In this document: positions 4,852-6,795 of the stretch, piece after piece
Position numbering within the stretch: the first letter of the stretch is position 1
How the letters are laid out: every line of letters starts with the position of its first letter
Source of the DNA: Prevotellaceae bacterium
GTDB taxonomy: Bacteria > Bacteroidota > Bacteroidia > Bacteroidales > UBA932
NCBI GenBank assembly: GCA_031273285.1
Contig: JAISSE010000028.1
Coordinates: 1-6,795 of the forward strand
Length of the DNA stretch: 6,795 nucleotides
Direction: 5' to 3'
Program-made: the position numbers and the translations under genes
The notes under the pieces: model-generated
Seen by the model: the letters and a program-made list of their open reading frames with translations, nothing else
Told to the model about the DNA's origin: nothing
Database searches by the model: none

Positions 4852-6111
4852 ATGAAGACATATTTATTTACTTCGGAATCGGTATCGGAGGGACATCCGG
4901 ATAAAATTGCCGACCAAATTTCCGACGCTGTTTTGGACGAATTTCTGCGTCAGGATTCAAAAGCAAAAGTGGCTTGTGAAACTCTTGTTACCACAGGTCT
5001 GGTAGTGTTAAGCGGAGAAGTTAATTCCAACGCTTACGTTGATATTCAATCAACTGCACGCAAAGTAATTGAACGTATCGGTTACACAAGCGACAAATAT
5101 CGTTTTGATGCGCACTCGTGCGGCGTGATTTCAACGATACACGAACAGTCGCCCGACATCAATCAGGGCGTTGTAAGAAAAGATGAGGCAAATCAGGGCG
5201 CCGGCGATCAGGGACTGATGTTCGGCTATGCCAACAACGAAACGGAAGAATATATGCCTCTGCCGCTTACACTGTCGCACGCAATTGTTTACGAACTTGC
5301 GAAAATACGCAGGGAAGGGACGAAAATGCCCTATCTGCGCCCCGATTCAAAATCGCAGGTTACCGTCGAATACAACCTCGACAACAAGGCTGTCAGGATT
5401 CACACCATCGTTGTTTCCACCCAGCACGACGATTTTGACGAAGATGAAGTCATGCTGAAAAAAATATACGAGGATGTGAAAAATATTCTTATTCCTCGAG
5501 TAAAGAGCCAATTGCCGAAAAAAATACAGGCGCTGTTTACCGACGACTATATTTTGCACGTGAACCCTACCGGCAAATTTGTCATTGGCGGACCTCATGG
5601 CGATACGGGACTGACGGGCAGGAAAATAATCGTCGATACTTACGGAGGAAAAGGCGCTCACGGCGGCGGAGCATTTTCGGGAAAAGATCCGTCGAAAGTT
5701 GACCGTTCGGCTGCTTATGCCGCCCGTTATATCGCGAAAAATATGGTAGCGGCGGGAGTTGCCGATGAAGTTCTGGTGCAGATTGCCTATGCCATCGGAG
5801 TGGCAAAACCCGTCAGCATCAACGTAAATACTTACGGCACATCGAAGTTGAAAATCTCGGATGCCGAAACGGGAGAAATCATAAACGAAATATTCGACCT
5901 GCGTCCGGCTAAAATCATCGAACGTTTTGCACTTAAAAATCCGATATACGAGGCAACGGCGGCATACGGACATTTCGGGAGAACTCCATACACGCAAACA
6001 GTGGTACTCTCCGACAATGACGGTAACAAAACAGGCAAAGAAATAGAATTTTTTACCTGGGAAAAGACGGATTCCGTGGATAAAATCAAAAAAGCGTTCG
6101 GATTGGCATAA
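4852..6111 (+). CDS. metK: S-adenosylmethionine synthetase (methionine adenosyltransferase)
   Basis: A 419-residue cytoplasmic enzyme that makes S-adenosylmethionine from methionine and ATP with release of phosphate and pyrophosphate. All hallmarks are present: [20 protein letters not shown] (7-26) with the catalytic His15, Asp17 and Lys18; HEQSPDI (97-103); signature 1 [11 protein letters not shown] (117-127); [20 protein letters not shown] (246-265), which binds substrate and phosphate; and signature 2 GGGAFSGKD (271-279). The C-terminal part (AYGHFGR, 371-377) is intact. Length is slightly above the 384 residues of E. coli, as is usual in Bacteroidota. The start at 4852 (MKTYLFTSE) is where MetK proteins begin; an in-frame ATG at 4792 would add 20 hydrophobic residues unlike the family and lies inside the putative leader pseudoknot. 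The gene is monocistronic, with its own promoter upstream and a strong terminator after it. Confidence 0.97.
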   Translation: MKTYLFTSESVSEGHPDKIADQISDAVLDEFLRQDSKAKVACETLVTTGLVVLSGEVNSNAYVDIQSTARKVIERIGYTSDKYRFDAHSCGVISTIHEQSPDINQGVVRKDEANQGAGDQGLMFGYANNETEEYMPLPLTLSHAIVYELAKIRREGTKMPYLRPDSKSQVTVEYNLDNKAVRIHTIVVSTQHDDFDEDEVMLKKIYEDVKNILIPRVKSQLPKKIQALFTDDYILHVNPTGKFVIGGPHGDTGLTGRKIIVDTYGGKGAHGGGAFSGKDPSKVDRSAAYAARYIAKNMVAAGVADEVLVQIAYAIGVAKPVSINVNTYGTSKLKISDAETGEIINEIFDLRPAKIIERFALKNPIYEATAAYGHFGRTPYTQTVVLSDNDGNKTGKEIEFFTWEKTDSVDKIKKAFGLA

Positions 6112-6150
6112 TCCGGAGGATTTTTTAGCGTCCGAACAACTCAGAACCAC

Positions 6151-6192
6151 AAGGGGATAAAATCATATTTTTATGATTTTATCCCTTTTTTT
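6151..6192 (+). terminator. Strong intrinsic terminator after metK
   Basis: GGGATAAAATCATA (6154-6167), a TTTT loop, and the exact reverse complement (6172-6185) form a perfect 14-pair stem. It extends by AAG/TTT (one G-U) to 17 pairs and is followed by seven T residues to 6192. It lies 40 bases after the metK stop codon, so it ends that transcription unit. Confidence 0.88.
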
Positions 6193-6278
6193 CGATAAAT
6201 CTACTGATGCAGATGATTGTTTCGACATGCTGTATGGGATAAGAATGCAGGTAACAGCGTGTTTGCATTTGGTTTTCA

Positions 6279-6553
6279 TCATTGTTGCTTCTTCATTTCT
6301 GCCGGCTGCTTTCTCAATTCTTCCAAAGCTTTGTCTTTTTCCTCAAGTGCTTTCCCCTGTTCTTCAATAATTTTTTCTTCGCTTTCATTTCGATTTTTTC
6401 TTCGGAAAAAATGCGGACGGTATGCTCCTGCGAGGCAAAATCCAGTTCCAGCACTTCTGCTCCGATAATCGCAGAGAGAAACGATTTTGCCACCTTTTCG
6501 TCTTCCATCATGTATTTGAAGACCACATCGCAGGTTGGATTCGCTATATGCAT
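6279..6553 (-). pseudogene. Decayed Rpn-family (PD-(D/E)XK) nuclease/transposase gene, middle deleted and frame-shifted
   Basis: Reading left from the ATG at 6553, the first about 47 residues (MHIANPTCDVVFKYMMEDEK, then VAKSFLSAIIGAEVLELDFA and SQEHT) match the beginning of the Rpn/PDDEXK_2 proteins of Bacteroidota. Normally the catalytic core (AxIxTxxG..., IEIQ) follows within a protein of roughly 280-330 residues. Here the sequence passes straight into lysine- and glutamate-rich coding DNA typical of the family's C-terminal coiled tail, and the frame changes. The original tail is readable two bases out of phase, as IIEEQGKALEEKDKALEELR, PAEMKKQQ and a stop at 6279-6281. If translated without shifting, the product ends at 6314 after 79 residues. 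No catalytic residue survives, so nuclease activity is not expected. A -7 box remains upstream, so transcription is possible. Confidence 0.75.
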
Positions 6554-6580
6554 ATTCGTCTTGTCATTATATTATAACTG

Positions 6581-6588
6581 CAAAGATA
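6581..6588 (-). promoter_or_regulatory. -7 box of the Rpn-family remnant
   Basis: On the minus strand TATCTTTG (6588 to 6581) is a full match to TAnnTTTG, 27 bases before the ATG at 6553. The only -33 candidate is TTG (6613 to 6611) at a 22-base spacing, slightly too far. The promoter of the original gene thus seems to have outlived its coding sequence. Confidence 0.45.
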
Positions 6589-6795
6589 ACGACTTTTTCG
6601 GAAACAGGATCAACTGCCTGTCCGCAGGGAGGTTTGGCTGCGTCAAATTTTGTCCGGAAATTTTTTTCATGAATGGAAAAATGTCTCTTTTGCGACGGAT
6701 TTCTTCGATTTCGCCGTAATTCCTGCTGTAATTCGGATTATAACCGTCTGTATTATACGTTATGAAAGAAGATTTATTCATAATTAAATTAGTTT

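Noticed and set aside
5347..6150. Long leftward open frame antisense to metK.
   Set aside because: It is the shadow of a highly conserved gene; its translation is rich in Cys, Arg and Phe without any domain pattern.
6572..6781. Leftward open frame of 69 codons beginning MNKSSFITYN.
   Set aside because: No recognisable domain; its end covers the -7 box of the Rpn remnant, and no promoter can be judged this close to the window edge.
6762..6795. Possible rightward gene start MKEDLFIIKLV running off the window.
   Set aside because: Only 11 codons are visible and no TAnnTTTG box precedes it, so a gene cannot be supported.

Overview
The window looks like chromosomal DNA from a Bacteroidota bacterium, most likely of the order Bacteroidales. 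Three things point there. The DNA is AT-rich with weak ribosome binding sites. The phylum's vegetative promoter (-33 TTTG, about 20 bases, -7 TAnnTTTG) appears in front of most transcription units. Several families are typical of the phylum: an NVEALA-type peptide precursor, a DUF6249-like membrane protein, and an Rpn/PD-(D/E)XK remnant with a coiled tail. No tRNA, rRNA, CRISPR array or complete mobile element is visible.

Left region (1-1709): the start of an NVEALA-type small exported peptide gene runs leftward off the window, and a 349-residue helix-turn-helix regulator is divergently transcribed. Between them lie about 550 bases without a convincing gene. They hold a complete vegetative promoter for the NVEALA gene, a 15-base tandem repeat abutting its -33 box, several related GCRAAAAA-type motifs, two hairpins, and the regulator's -7 box. 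This looks like a control region, and the regulator is the natural candidate to bind it.

Middle region (1769-4560): three genes read leftward: an ECF sigma factor, an overlapping two-helix membrane protein (probable anti-sigma partner), and a U32-family protein related to the tRNA hydroxylation factor TrhP/YegQ, which also has its own vegetative promoter. A DUF6249-like three-helix membrane protein is divergent from the sigma gene. The spacer carries two back-to-back copies of the same ECF-type promoter, GTAACC-N15-CGTC, one per direction. I read sigma factor, membrane partner and DUF6249-like protein as one self-regulated envelope-response module.

Right region (4561-6192): metK (S-adenosylmethionine synthetase) has an elaborate upstream region: a 90-base imperfect palindrome built of CCGTG-containing units, a hairpin whose right arm contains the -33 box, a textbook vegetative promoter, and then a possible SAM-II-like pseudoknot at the predicted 5' end of the mRNA. 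A strong intrinsic terminator follows metK.

Right edge (6193-6795): a decayed Rpn/PD-(D/E)XK nuclease-family gene has kept its beginning, its tail and a -7 box but lost the middle. The last 240 bases hold no gene I can defend.
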